From Candidatus Hebobacterum abditum (GTDB lineage: Bacteria; Armatimonadota; Hebobacteria; Hebobacterales; Hebobacteraceae): a stretch of DNA of 45,781 nt. Below, piece by piece: positions 27,241 to 35,537 of this stretch (positions are counted from its first letter, which is position 1; each line of letters starts with the position of its first letter). The stretch covers positions 1-45,781 of the forward strand of contig JALGXW010000033.1 of assembly GCA_029821875.1 (NCBI GenBank). The letters are read 5' to 3'. The position numbers and the translations under genes were made by a program. A model generated the notes under the pieces. It was not told the origin of the DNA. It searched no databases and worked only from the letters and a program-made list of their open reading frames with translations.

Positions 27241-27269
27241 AGGATACAGCGAGAGACCGTTTCGGTCAA
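27241..27269 (-). promoter_or_regulatory. Candidate promoter with palindromic operator for the creatininase gene
   Basis: On the minus strand TTGACC (27269-27264) and TATCCT (27246-27241) are 17 bases apart. The palindrome GACCG-TTT-CGGTC at 27255-27267 overlaps the -35 element and spacer and looks like a repressor site. It lies between the kinase stop and the creatininase start, so the downstream genes can be transcribed separately from the kinase. Confidence 0.5.
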
Positions 27270-27331
27270 GCGATACGGACGAAATGATCTCCGTTTGTGA
27301 TCGAAATGGGAGAATCGAGGAGACGACCCGG

Positions 27332-28780
27332 TCACAGTGCGAGTGAAAGGTAGCGCGCCCGCCGCATCTGCGAGCGCGACACCCCGTGTGCGGTGGGGGC
27401 GAAGACCTGAGGTGCTGGAGGCTGGCCAAAGCCGGATGCGCACTGCCCAGCACATGAGGCCGCGAGGAGACACGCCCCGAGCGCGGCCGCATCCTCAAGG
27501 GAGAGTTTGAGCACCGGAAGTTCCACACAATCGGCGAGCAGTTGGAGCCAGAAGGCGCTCCGGGCGCCGCCGCCAAAGGCGCGAATGGCACCCGGCCTCA
27601 GGCCAAGACCCTGAGCAGCCTCCACGTTGGCGGCGAGTTCAAAGCAGACGCCTTCGAGTACAGCCCGCGCCATTTCGCCGCGCCCAGTTGCGAGCGTCAG
27701 ATCGCTTAGAGACCCCTTGGCGGAACGCCGCCAGTCAGGCGAGCCCGCGCCCCCCACGTGTGGGACGAACAATGGTGTCGCGTCCCAGTCGGCGCCTACC
27801 GCCTCCCGCTCCAGCGACTGGCACACTGTGTCAGGGGGCTCTGACGGCGAAACGGCCTGCGCGAGCCACCGTAGCGCTCCCCCAGCTGCTGGTATGGCGC
27901 CCTCAAGCACCCAGTGATCTGGTCTGACGTAGGGGAAGCAGGGAAGACTGCGCTGCGGATCCAGGAGGGGCTCAGTTGAGATGAACTCACATGCTGCTGC
28001 GGTGCCAAGCGAGATAGTGGCGACCTCCGGGCTGAGGCCCGCGGCAAACGCGGCGCATTTCTGATCTTGCCCACCGATGGCGAGCAACGTCCCCCGAGGG
28101 AGGCCAAACTCGTCCGCCGCGGCGTCCGTCACGGCCCCCGCGGCTGTGCCGGCCGGGGAGAGGTCCGGCATGATGGAGAGGTCGATGTCGAAGCACTCAG
28201 CCAGACGTCTGGACCATTCGAGCCTACGCACATCGTGGAGCGCCGACCCGGACGCAAGAGAGTGATCCGTGGGAGCCCGTTGGCCCAGGAGGCGACCAAC
28301 CAGGTAATCCATGGCGAAGGCGAGCCCCCTGGCCTTCATGAGCACGTGCGGCTCGTTCTCGCGAAGCCATAGGAGCTTCGGGAGCAGGTAGTAAGGGGCT
28401 GCGCGCTTCCCGGTGAGCCGGAAGAGATCGGGCTCGGAGACGCGCTCGGTCAGGGCGGCCGCCTGTCTCTCGGCTCTTGTGTCCAGCGTCGATATGGCGG
28501 CGCGAAGCGGCCGATCGTCCGCGTCCAGGAGCACAAAAGAGAGCCCCTGGGAGCTGATGCAGATTCCCGCTCTCGTAATGCCCTTCGGTGCTACCGCGAG
28601 TGCCTGCTGGACCGCGCCGCGAGCGGTTGTCCACCAAACCTCGGCGGGGAGCTCTGCGAACCCGCCGGGGCGCAGTTCGCAGTCAACAGGAACGGCGCCC
28701 CGGCCGACCACCTGGCCGTCCGGCCCCAGGATCAGGCATTTGGTGCTGGATGTGCCGAGATCGATGCCAACCAGGAACAA
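27332..28780 (-). CDS. FGGY-family carbohydrate kinase, xylulokinase-like
   Basis: This 482-residue protein starts at TTG 28780 with AGGAGGG nine bases upstream. It opens with FLVGIDLGTSSTKCLILGPDG, the phosphate 1 loop. ICISSQGLSFVLLD, STLDTRAERQ, AIGGQDQKCAAFAAGL and ISLGTAAACEF follow as in xylulokinases, and EMARAVLEGVCFELAAN with AFGGGARSAFWLQLLAD forms the C-terminal adenosine region. It phosphorylates a ketose or related polyol with ATP. The isomerase gene at 29993 lies across the DeoR regulator, and isomerase plus FGGY kinase is the usual two-step entry route for an aldose. The exact sugar is not readable. The gene has its own promoter facing the DeoR gene. Confidence 0.88.
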   Translation of the reverse strand: MFLVGIDLGTSSTKCLILGPDGQVVGRGAVPVDCELRPGGFAELPAEVWWTTARGAVQQALAVAPKGITRAGICISSQGLSFVLLDADDRPLRAAISTLDTRAERQAAALTERVSEPDLFRLTGKRAAPYYLLPKLLWLRENEPHVLMKARGLAFAMDYLVGRLLGQRAPTDHSLASGSALHDVRRLEWSRRLAECFDIDLSIMPDLSPAGTAAGAVTDAAADEFGLPRGTLLAIGGQDQKCAAFAAGLSPEVATISLGTAAACEFISTEPLLDPQRSLPCFPYVRPDHWVLEGAIPAAGGALRWLAQAVSPSEPPDTVCQSLEREAVGADWDATPLFVPHVGGAGSPDWRRSAKGSLSDLTLATGRGEMARAVLEGVCFELAANVEAAQGLGLRPGAIRAFGGGARSAFWLQLLADCVELPVLKLSLEDAAALGACLLAASCAGQCASGFGQPPAPQVFAPTAHGVSRSQMRRARYLSLAL

Positions 28781-28830
28781 CGCCCTTCGCCCTCCTGTCT
28801 GTGCTGCGCCCCAACGCCGGTCGTCCGCGG

Positions 28831-28859
28831 ATGATAGGGCAAAGGACAGAGACAGTCAA
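28831..28859 (-). promoter_or_regulatory. Promoter for the FGGY kinase gene
   Basis: On the minus strand TTGACT (28859-28854) and TATCAT (28836-28831) each match five of six consensus bases and are 17 bases apart. Transcription would begin near 28824, about 44 bases before the TTG start at 28780. Confidence 0.7.
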
Positions 28860-28873
28860 GATTGATGACCCTT

Positions 28874-28896
28874 CATTCTCCGGATCGTTAAGAATG
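28874..28896. promoter_or_regulatory. Candidate DeoR operator between divergent promoters
   Basis: CATTCT and AGAATG form a 6-11-6 inverted repeat lying between the two -35 elements. GATCGTT occurs inside it at 28883-28889 and again at 28909-28915 over the + strand -35. The heptamer ATTCTCC also occurs on the minus strand at 27315-27309 upstream of the creatininase promoter, which hints at a shared regulator. Confidence 0.4.
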
Positions 28897-28906
28897 GACA
28901 CGTCTC

Positions 28907-28935
28907 TTGATCGTTTTGAGCGGAGCCGCTATAAT
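28907..28935 (+). promoter_or_regulatory. Promoter for the DeoR regulator gene
   Basis: TTGATC at 28907-28912 and a perfect TATAAT at 28930-28935 are 17 bases apart. The start would be near 28942, giving a leader of about 37 bases with GGAGGAG before the TTG start at 28979. Confidence 0.75.
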
Positions 28936-28978
28936 CCGGCGGCAGCAGAGATAGCGCTAATCGAACGGAGGAGCAAGG

Positions 28979-29812
28979 TTGAGATCATCCGTGGGCGCAA
29001 GGCGCAGCGAGATCCTACCCCTACTGAGTGGCGCGGAAGCGATCAGGGTGAGTGACCTTGCGGCGCAACTGGGAGTGTCACCCGTGACCCTGCGGCGGGA
29101 CCTCCGCGCACTGGAAGAGCAGGGGCTGATCAAGCGCACACATGGAGGCGCGGTCCTCCTCTACGAACAGGGGGAGGAGCTGCCGTATGAGCTGGCGCGT
29201 GAGGTTCGGAAGGAACAGAAGGAGTGGATCGCGCAGGCTGCGAGCAGACTAGTCGCCCACGGCGACTCGATTATCGTAGATGCGGGGACGACTACGGCCG
29301 CGTTCGTGCGTGCCCTGCGCCTGAAGCGAGACCTGAAGGTCGTCACCAACTCCCTCTGGGTAGTCCAGGCGGCAGAGCGTGAGGACTGGACTGTGCTTTG
29401 TCCGGGCGGCGTGGTGCGGAACAAATCCCTCGCGTTTGTTGGGCCGGACGCGGAACAGGGCTTGGCGAATCTCCGTGTCGGGAAGATGTTCCTCGCCTTC
29501 AACGCGCTCTGCCAGGACGGATGGTTCTACTCGCTCGACTCCTTCTCCGTGTCGATGAAGCAGGCCATGCTTGCCTGCGCGTCCCGGGTCGTCGCTCTCG
29601 GGGACTCCTCCAAGATCATGAAGGAGGGGCTGATACGCTTGGCCCCGCTCAGCGCAGTGGACACTCTGGTCACGGATGAGGAGGCAACCGAGGCAGGCCT
29701 CGCGGCCATCGTCGAGCACGGGATCACTGTGGTCATCGCCGGCCCTGGCCGGGTTCGCCGTCTGGAGCCGGAGAAGTCGAGAACTGGATTGCCTACCGAA
29801 GCGCAGATATGA
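28979..29812 (+). CDS. DeoR family transcriptional regulator
   Basis: This 277-residue protein starts at TTG 28979, shortly after GGAGGAG. Residues 22-60 form the DeoR winged helix, with VSDLAAQLGVSPVTLRRDL and LEEQGLIKRTHGGAVL. The effector domain has VDAGTTTAAF and VVTNSLWVV, the phosphosugar-binding signature of the family, and ends with VDTLVTDEEA. Such repressors release DNA when a sugar phosphate binds. It is divergent from the FGGY kinase and 180 bases before the isomerase gene, so these are the likely targets; the inverted repeat between the two promoters is the likely operator. The kinase product is a natural inducer candidate. Confidence 0.9.
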   Translation: MRSSVGARRSEILPLLSGAEAIRVSDLAAQLGVSPVTLRRDLRALEEQGLIKRTHGGAVLLYEQGEELPYELAREVRKEQKEWIAQAASRLVAHGDSIIVDAGTTTAAFVRALRLKRDLKVVTNSLWVVQAAEREDWTVLCPGGVVRNKSLAFVGPDAEQGLANLRVGKMFLAFNALCQDGWFYSLDSFSVSMKQAMLACASRVVALGDSSKIMKEGLIRLAPLSAVDTLVTDEEATEAGLAAIVEHGITVVIAGPGRVRRLEPEKSRTGLPTEAQI

Positions 29813-29992
29813 AGGCTTCGCTTCTTGATCTCGGCAGCCCCTGTGACGCGAGCGATGGGGGCAGGCGCGCCGCGAACCGTTCCCGACAGGCTGCAGGATC
29901 ACCTTGAAGTGAGAAACCCGACGCGCGCAGCACTCGATGCGACAGCTGCTGGGTCGCGTGTGGCCCACGGGTAGAGGAAGAAAGGACCGGAT

Positions 29993-31387
29993 ATGAGCGG
30001 TAGCAAGCCACTCCTGGGGTTATGCCCGGTCGGCAAGTTTGTGTTTAGCAACGAAGATGCGCTTCGATACAAGGAGCTCATCCAGGCGCGGCTGAGAGAG
30101 TGGGATGTGAGCTTCGTTGACCTCGACGGCGTCCTCGAAGACGGCCTGGTTAAGGACCAGGCCCACGTGGGGCCAGTGGTCGAGCACTTCCGCAGAGCGA
30201 GAGTCGACTGTCTCTTCCTTCCGCACTGCAACTTCGGCACCGAGGGCGCGGTCGGGATGATCGCTCAGAAGCTCAGCCTTCCCACCCTCTTGTGGGGGCC
30301 AAGAGACGAAGCGCCGCTTTCCGACGGCCGACGCCTGCGAGACACGCTGTGCGGCCTCCTCGCCAGCAGCAAGGTGCTGCACAAGCTGGGTGTGCCATTC
30401 ACCTACATCGAGAACTGCCGCGTGGATGATGATCTGGTGCGGACTGGTCTCGACACGTTCCTCCGCGCGGCAGCCGCTTCCCGGACGCTGCGCAATGGTG
30501 TGCGCATAGGACTAATCGGCCAGCGAATTGACTTCTTCTGGACGACGATCACAAACGAGAGTGAACTGCTTGAGCGCTTCCATGTCGAAGTGCTGCCCCT
30601 CGATATGGTCCAGTTCATCGAAGCCGCAAAGCAGCGGGCCGAGAGTAGCAGGGATAGGTATGCAGACGAGATCCGAGAGCTTCGCAAGTCATGCACCGTC
30701 GAGGGGATCAAGCGCGATATCTCCCTGATGAATGTCCTCGGTGTTCGCGATCAGATCCTGGCGCTGGCTGAGGAACACGGGCTCGATGGCATCGCCTTCC
30801 AGAGCTTCATGTCGGTCATCGACGCGGCCGGGGCCTACTGCTCATACGCGGAGGCGCTCGTCTCCGAACACCTCCCCCTCGGGGCCGAGAGCGACATCCA
30901 TGGCGTGATCAGCGACCTGCTGCTGAGGCGCGCGAAGTTCGGCGCGGAGGCGACCTTCCTAGCTGAGTTCACCGTCAGGCACCCGACCGATGACAACGGG
31001 ATACTGCTCTGGCACGCGGGGGCTCCGCTGTCCCTGTGCAGCCCAGATGTGACTCCCAAGATCGGACACCACTGGATCCTCCCGAGCCCTCTCTCGGGGA
31101 TGCTCCACTTCAAGCTGAAGGATGGCCCGATCACCGTCGCACGCTTCGACGGCGACCGCGGCGAATACCAGCTGGCCGTGGGCGAGGGGCAATCGATGGA
31201 GGGCCCCAACACCCTGAATAACTACGTGTGGATGAAGGTAGATGATTGGCCCGTGTGGGAGCGGATGCTCATAGAGGGCCCGTTCATACACCATGTCGCC
31301 ATGGCCTACGGGCACTACGGCGATGCCCTGATCGAAGCCTGCAAGTACGTGCCCGGATTGTCACCGGTCAGGCTTGCCCGCGGTTAG
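29993..31387 (+). CDS. L-fucose/L-arabinose isomerase-fold protein
   Basis: The protein has 464 residues with a purine-rich GAGGAAGAAAGGA site before the ATG. It shows the fucose-isomerase-like three-domain plan: LLGLCPVGKFVFSN, FLPHCNFGTEGAV, GVRIGLIGQRIDFFW, and a C-terminal barrel with LPLGAESDIHGVISDLLL. Glu299 in AESD and His433/His434 in HHVAMAYGHYGD are likely ligands of the divalent metal that drives ene-diol isomerisation of an aldose to a ketose. Sequence after residue 150 is divergent, so the sugar may not be fucose or arabinose. It likely works with the FGGY kinase at 27332 under the DeoR regulator between them. Cytoplasmic. Confidence 0.8.
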   Translation: MSGSKPLLGLCPVGKFVFSNEDALRYKELIQARLREWDVSFVDLDGVLEDGLVKDQAHVGPVVEHFRRARVDCLFLPHCNFGTEGAVGMIAQKLSLPTLLWGPRDEAPLSDGRRLRDTLCGLLASSKVLHKLGVPFTYIENCRVDDDLVRTGLDTFLRAAAASRTLRNGVRIGLIGQRIDFFWTTITNESELLERFHVEVLPLDMVQFIEAAKQRAESSRDRYADEIRELRKSCTVEGIKRDISLMNVLGVRDQILALAEEHGLDGIAFQSFMSVIDAAGAYCSYAEALVSEHLPLGAESDIHGVISDLLLRRAKFGAEATFLAEFTVRHPTDDNGILLWHAGAPLSLCSPDVTPKIGHHWILPSPLSGMLHFKLKDGPITVARFDGDRGEYQLAVGEGQSMEGPNTLNNYVWMKVDDWPVWERMLIEGPFIHHVAMAYGHYGDALIEACKYVPGLSPVRLARG

Positions 31388-31411
31388 GCTCTCAACCTAC
31401 GCATGCCACAG

Positions 31412-31449
31412 GGAAGGTAGCTGCATGGGCACCGGCTGGCCTGCCTTCC
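31412..31449. terminator. Possible bidirectional terminator hairpin
   Basis: GGAAGGTAG at 31412-31420 pairs with CTGCCTTCC at 31441-31449 over nine pairs including one wobble, with a 20-base loop. It lies between the stop codons of two convergent genes. No T-run is present on either side, so the call is weak. Confidence 0.3.
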
Positions 31450-31465
31450 GGGGGCAGATCAGCGT

Positions 31466-32554
31466 TCAGAGCGACCAGGGCTGTTGGCTGGCCTCCACCG
31501 GTTCTCCCCTCTCCGCGGCCTCGCTGCACAGAAGGCTGAGGTAGTGGTCCTGAGAGGCCTCCCAGAGGGGATAGAACTCCTTCCCGGTCCGCACATACTC
31601 ATCCATACGAGCAAGGCACTCAGCGACGGCTATCTCATGCGCCGTCAGTGAGGCGGGTGTGAACGGATTCAGGAACACCCACTCGGCACCCAACTGGATG
31701 CCCTTGAGGAAGCTCTGCCCGACCTTGTCCTCGAGTCCGCTGATCTGGTGCTGCAGGTGGAGGCGCACCGGTGTGCGGAAGTCCCGCAGGTAGTCAACGA
31801 TGTTGTTGATGATCTCGCCACGCTCGCCGCGCACGAGTACCCGCTCGTTGCGAATGGCGCTGTAGTACTGCGGCTCTGTGAAGTCGAGCACCCCCAAGCG
31901 ATCGCCGAAGTCAAGCCAGGCGATATCCTGCGCCGGATGTTCAATGCGCTCCCGGTCCAGGCGGCCCTCAAGATCGGGCCAGCCAACCATCGGCGCAGTG
32001 AACCGCATGGCCGTGATCCTGGACACCTCGCACCGGAGACCAAGGAATCGGCGGATGAGGCTAATACCATGGTAGCCGTGTGCTGCCGATACCTGCGCTT
32101 GCGTGGGCCGGCCAATGGCCCCGCTCGCGACGACGGCGAGGCGAGCGGCGTGGTGTGGCACGAGCCAGTACTGCTCGGCGACCTGGATCTTCGCGCCGGA
32201 CGCCGCAAGCCTGTTGATCGCGATCAGCCCGTCGAGGTCCGGGGCAGGCGGTGTCTCCGATAGCGCCGGGACGCCGCGCTCTGCAAGTGCCTCAAGAAGC
32301 GGTGGGTTCGCCGGCCAACTCACGGCGGTAACGACGAACTGAGGGGAGACCCGGGAGAGCATGTCGTCGAGCGTCGCAAAGACCGGGATGCTCCAGGCCT
32401 TGCCGAAAGCTGAGTGCTTCTCTGGATCCCTCACGACCACCCCACTGACGCGGAACCGGTCTGACAGCCTCTCCGCCAAGCGAAGATAGAACCGTGCCCG
32501 CCAGCCACCACCGACTACGGCAAACTCAACGGGGCTAGCATCATCCGCCGCCAT
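31466..32554 (-). CDS. Gfo/Idh/MocA family oxidoreductase-like protein with altered lysine motif
   Basis: This 362-residue protein has AAGGAGGAGG shortly before the ATG. The N-terminal Rossmann fold is marked by FAVVGGGWRARFYLRLAERL with glycines 15-17. At the position of the family's E-K-P catalytic motif it reads LSETPPAP, so Thr101 replaces the lysine. The C-terminal domain is shortened around the usual DxGxH motif (EHPAQDIAWLDFGDRLGVLDF). It may have changed chemistry or act as a non-dehydrogenase binder. It lies 24 bases after a GH2-like gene's neighbour position (that gene follows on the same strand), so the pair is probably co-transcribed. Substrate unknown. Confidence 0.75.
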   Translation of the reverse strand: MAADDASPVEFAVVGGGWRARFYLRLAERLSDRFRVSGVVVRDPEKHSAFGKAWSIPVFATLDDMLSRVSPQFVVTAVSWPANPPLLEALAERGVPALSETPPAPDLDGLIAINRLAASGAKIQVAEQYWLVPHHAARLAVVASGAIGRPTQAQVSAAHGYHGISLIRRFLGLRCEVSRITAMRFTAPMVGWPDLEGRLDRERIEHPAQDIAWLDFGDRLGVLDFTEPQYYSAIRNERVLVRGERGEIINNIVDYLRDFRTPVRLHLQHQISGLEDKVGQSFLKGIQLGAEWVFLNPFTPASLTAHEIAVAECLARMDEYVRTGKEFYPLWEASQDHYLSLLCSEAAERGEPVEASQQPWSL

Positions 32555-32578
32555 CTGAGCCTCCTCCTTCCAGCCATC

Positions 32579-33856
32579 TCATCTCACGAGAAAGGGAACA
32601 TTGGCGGTTGCCGCGGCGCCCTTGCCATCGAGTACATCGACGTAGAGGCGATACGCGCCGGGTTCCTCTGGCGCGGTGAAGGTGAGCTCCGCGCCATTCC
32701 TTTCAACTATGCACGCCGGATAGGAAGCTGGTCGGGACGCCTTCTCCACAGGCCGCTCTGCCATCACACTCCAGCGAATCTCCACTCGGTCTCCGTCGGG
32801 CTCCTTGACAACGATGTCGGCTTCGTGCCGGGAGCCCGGGGCAACCTCCTTCCGCTCAGCGGTCGCGCGGAACGAGACGATCTGGGGCGCGCGGTTCGCC
32901 GGCGCGGCGCCCGTCCAGGCCGCGATGGCAGCATCGACGCCACCCAGACGCTCGCCCGACTCAAGGAAGAGGTGATACCAGCTCGCAGTAGGCCCAAACT
33001 GCCGATGGACGCCCCACAGATACACATATGACCCGAGGCACCGCCCCGCTGTCATCTCTTCGGCCAGCCGTTCGAACCCCGGGGCGATCCAGCGTTCTGC
33101 CACATGGGTGCTGTTCATCTCGATCGGCGCGTCCCACGATGTCTTGGCCAGCTCGTATGGTCCGAGCTCGCCAAACTCGGTCACGAAGTACGGCTTGTCC
33201 CAGCCATACTCCTGCAGTCGATCGGGAAGCGAGAGTAGGCCACCATAGGAGTTCACGCCCAGCGCGTCGAGGCTGGGGCAGTACCGCTTCAAAGCCGTGA
33301 CCTTCTCCTGAGTGACCTCTGCAACGACGGTGATCGCCGGGTGATCCTGATCGATCTCCTTGACCGCCGCCGTGAGTTCCTCAATCGCCTCCCAGACCCT
33401 CGGGTCGGAGACGCCGACTTCGTACTCGTTGCCGATCCCCCACATGAGGATGGCTGGATGATCCTTGAGCTTACGGACATGGGAGCAGATGTCAGCGAAC
33501 TGCTTGCGCATGTACTCCGGGCGATCCGGCACCCAGTCAAACCAGAGCCCGGCGCACACGGAGAGGCCCAGAGCGTGGGCCTCGTCGTAGAGCTGGGGAT
33601 CATCACGCGCGCCCCAGGTGCGCACCGAATTGCCGCCGGCCGCCTTCAGCTCCTCCAGATGCTCCCAGGCGCAGGCCCCTCGAACAACATACGGCCTGTC
33701 ATTCCTGCGCAGCTGGAAACGCTGACCCGTTCTGGTGATCGTCGCCGAGCCAGAGGCAGGAGCCGTCGCTTCTGCAGAGCAGGGCGAGGCGGGTGACAGG
33801 TTGGTCGAAAGGAGAGAGACCCCGAGATTCAGGACGGCGAGCAGGACGCATATCAT
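32579..33856 (-). CDS. GH2-like (TIM-barrel) secreted glycoside hydrolase
   Basis: The protein has 425 residues from the ATG at 33856, which has AAGGTGA at good spacing and gives a clean signal peptide (MICVLLAVLNLGVSLLSTNL). Upstream starts at 33889 and 33880 add residues before the signal. The barrel follows the GH2 C-terminal plan without the N-terminal sandwich domains: RGACAWEHLEELKAAGGNSVRTWG, HPAILMWGIGNEYEV with acid/base Glu144, and KPYFVTEFGELG with nucleophile Glu227. A C-terminal beta domain of about 100 residues ends the protein. Glucanosyltransferase-like and beta-glycosidase functions are both possible. The gene is upstream of the Gfo/Idh/MocA-like gene by 24 bases on the same strand. 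Confidence 0.75.
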   Translation of the reverse strand: MICVLLAVLNLGVSLLSTNLSPASPCSAEATAPASGSATITRTGQRFQLRRNDRPYVVRGACAWEHLEELKAAGGNSVRTWGARDDPQLYDEAHALGLSVCAGLWFDWVPDRPEYMRKQFADICSHVRKLKDHPAILMWGIGNEYEVGVSDPRVWEAIEELTAAVKEIDQDHPAITVVAEVTQEKVTALKRYCPSLDALGVNSYGGLLSLPDRLQEYGWDKPYFVTEFGELGPYELAKTSWDAPIEMNSTHVAERWIAPGFERLAEEMTAGRCLGSYVYLWGVHRQFGPTASWYHLFLESGERLGGVDAAIAAWTGAAPANRAPQIVSFRATAERKEVAPGSRHEADIVVKEPDGDRVEIRWSVMAERPVEKASRPASYPACIVERNGAELTFTAPEEPGAYRLYVDVLDGKGAAATANVPFLVR

Positions 33857-34043
33857 GATGTCACCTTGGCCCCCGGCCATCAGATGCAACCCGACCCGTT
33901 ATCCGGCAGCCAGAGACTATGAAGATACAAGAGAGGCAAGCAGCACGTGCTCTCAAGAGTGCCCTCTTGCTGTGGCTCGGCAACGGCTCCGGCGAGCACA
34001 GAAGCCACATAGGCCATGGTGCCGCCCGCGCGAAAGCGATCCT

Positions 34044-35168
34044 TCAGGTCGACGTGCTGGCTTCGGCCGCGAGCTCATACGCATCGGCCATCAAGTGTTG
34101 AAGCTGTACGCCCACGTCAAGGCCTGGACTGGCAGGGCGGCCTTCCGCAACAGACGAGAGAAAGTGATGCAGGCAGGCGGCATGAGCGCGAATCCAGCCG
34201 ACTCCTGCCTTCGGCGAAGGGAAGACCGCGGGCGGAGGATATGCCTGGACCGTCTCCAAGGCGCGCCAGCCGCGCTCAGGCGCGGGCAGCGTGTGATCGT
34301 AGACCCAGAGGTAGTTCGGCTGCATCAGGTTGAAGCGCAGGGCACCCTGCGTGCCATCCACTTCGATGTTCAACTCGTCCATTGCGCCAGTCGCGATCTT
34401 CGACGCCTCAATCACTCCCAATGCGCCGTTCTCAGCCCGGACCGCGAGCACAACCGAGTCCTCCGCCGTCACCCGTACCGCCGAACCGCGTGGGCCCGGC
34501 ATTGGACGTTCCGCATAGGCCGTATGGGTTGCGCACGACACCATGGTCAGCTGTCCTACAAGGTGCTGGGCGAGGTCCAGGACGTGGGAGCCGAGATCGA
34601 ACAGCACACCGCCTCCCGCCAGCGACGCGTCCAGTTTCCACTTGAGCGGCGCACTCTGGTCGACGCTTCCCGAATGAAGATAGGCGGCGCGCAGGGCAAG
34701 GACATACCCGAGCAGTCCGCCCTGTATCAGTTCCTTGGCCTTCATGGTGGCGGGGAAGAAGCGGTTGTGCAGAACCATCTGGTGTATGCCCGAGGCCGCT
34801 GGCAAGGCGGCCGAGATCTCATCTGCTTCCTCTCGGCTGACGCACAGAGGCTTGTCGCAGTAGACGTGCTTTCCTGCCGCCAGCGCAGCGAGCACCTGTT
34901 CCTTGTGGAACTTGTTCGGCGTGCAAACATGGATGATGTCTATGTCGTCTCGCTCCATGAGATGCCGCCATTCGCTCGTCGCCAACTCGAACCCCAACGC
35001 CCTCTGCGCCGCGTCGGCTGTCTCCGTCCGAGAGGTGGCTACGCCAACCAGCCGTGTGCGACAGGGAATCGGGTCGTAGTACAGGGGAAGGCTAACATGG
35101 CCATACGCATGTGCGCGACCCATGAACCCAAAGCCGATAATGCCAACGCCGAAGGTCGGGACTGCCAT
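34044..35168 (-). CDS. Gfo/Idh/MocA family oxidoreductase
   Basis: This 374-residue protein has AGGAGG before its ATG. It begins VGIIGFGFMGRAHAYGH (NAD-binding loop), has CTPNKFHKEQVLAALAAGKHVYCDKPLCVS with Lys106 in the conserved K-P motif, and GGGVLFDLGSHVLDLAQHLVG with the Asp and His of the substrate site. All family hallmarks are intact, so it is a likely active sugar or cyclitol dehydrogenase of the cytoplasm. The gene lies alone between intergenic spaces of 187 and 369 bases, but on the same strand as its neighbours. It is one of three family members in this window, and the three are not close copies. Confidence 0.87.
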   Translation of the reverse strand: MAVPTFGVGIIGFGFMGRAHAYGHVSLPLYYDPIPCRTRLVGVATSRTETADAAQRALGFELATSEWRHLMERDDIDIIHVCTPNKFHKEQVLAALAAGKHVYCDKPLCVSREEADEISAALPAASGIHQMVLHNRFFPATMKAKELIQGGLLGYVLALRAAYLHSGSVDQSAPLKWKLDASLAGGGVLFDLGSHVLDLAQHLVGQLTMVSCATHTAYAERPMPGPRGSAVRVTAEDSVVLAVRAENGALGVIEASKIATGAMDELNIEVDGTQGALRFNLMQPNYLWVYDHTLPAPERGWRALETVQAYPPPAVFPSPKAGVGWIRAHAACLHHFLSSVAEGRPASPGLDVGVQLQHLMADAYELAAEASTST

Positions 35169-35537
35169 TCCGCCATCGCCTCCTGTCGCTATGCCCTCAG
35201 GCTCCTAGATCCGAGGCCGTCTGTGTTGCGAGTCTGTTCGGGGAAGCCTTCGGATGCCCTTCCAGGACGTGACGGCTCCTGGACTGACGGCCTATGTGCG
35301 TCTCGCGCCGCGATGGGATCACCTGGACGAGCGTCACGGGCGCTGTGCCGGCTGCCTAGACAGAAGCACAGCCGAGGCAGGAGAGTCTGGGACCCCGCCT
35401 GTTCTCAACTGCCGTACCCGGAAAGCACGATGATCGGCCCACCGCTTCTTCCCTCTGCTGCTATCGCTCCCGGTGCCGGGGCAGTTGTCATCAGCGCGTA
35501 GCAGGCACGCGCGCATGCAGGGGAGACCGTCGAGGTG
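35169..35537. other. Intergenic region upstream of the Gfo/Idh/MocA gene
   Basis: No credible gene is present; a long plus-strand open frame through here is the shadow of the gene at 34044. The region should hold the minus-strand promoter of that gene, but I could not find a well-spaced pair of hexamers. Confidence 0.4.

Noticed and set aside
33735-35501. A 588-codon plus-strand open frame
   Set aside because: It covers the end of a GH2-like gene and an intact Gfo/Idh/MocA gene on the other strand and has no family similarity.
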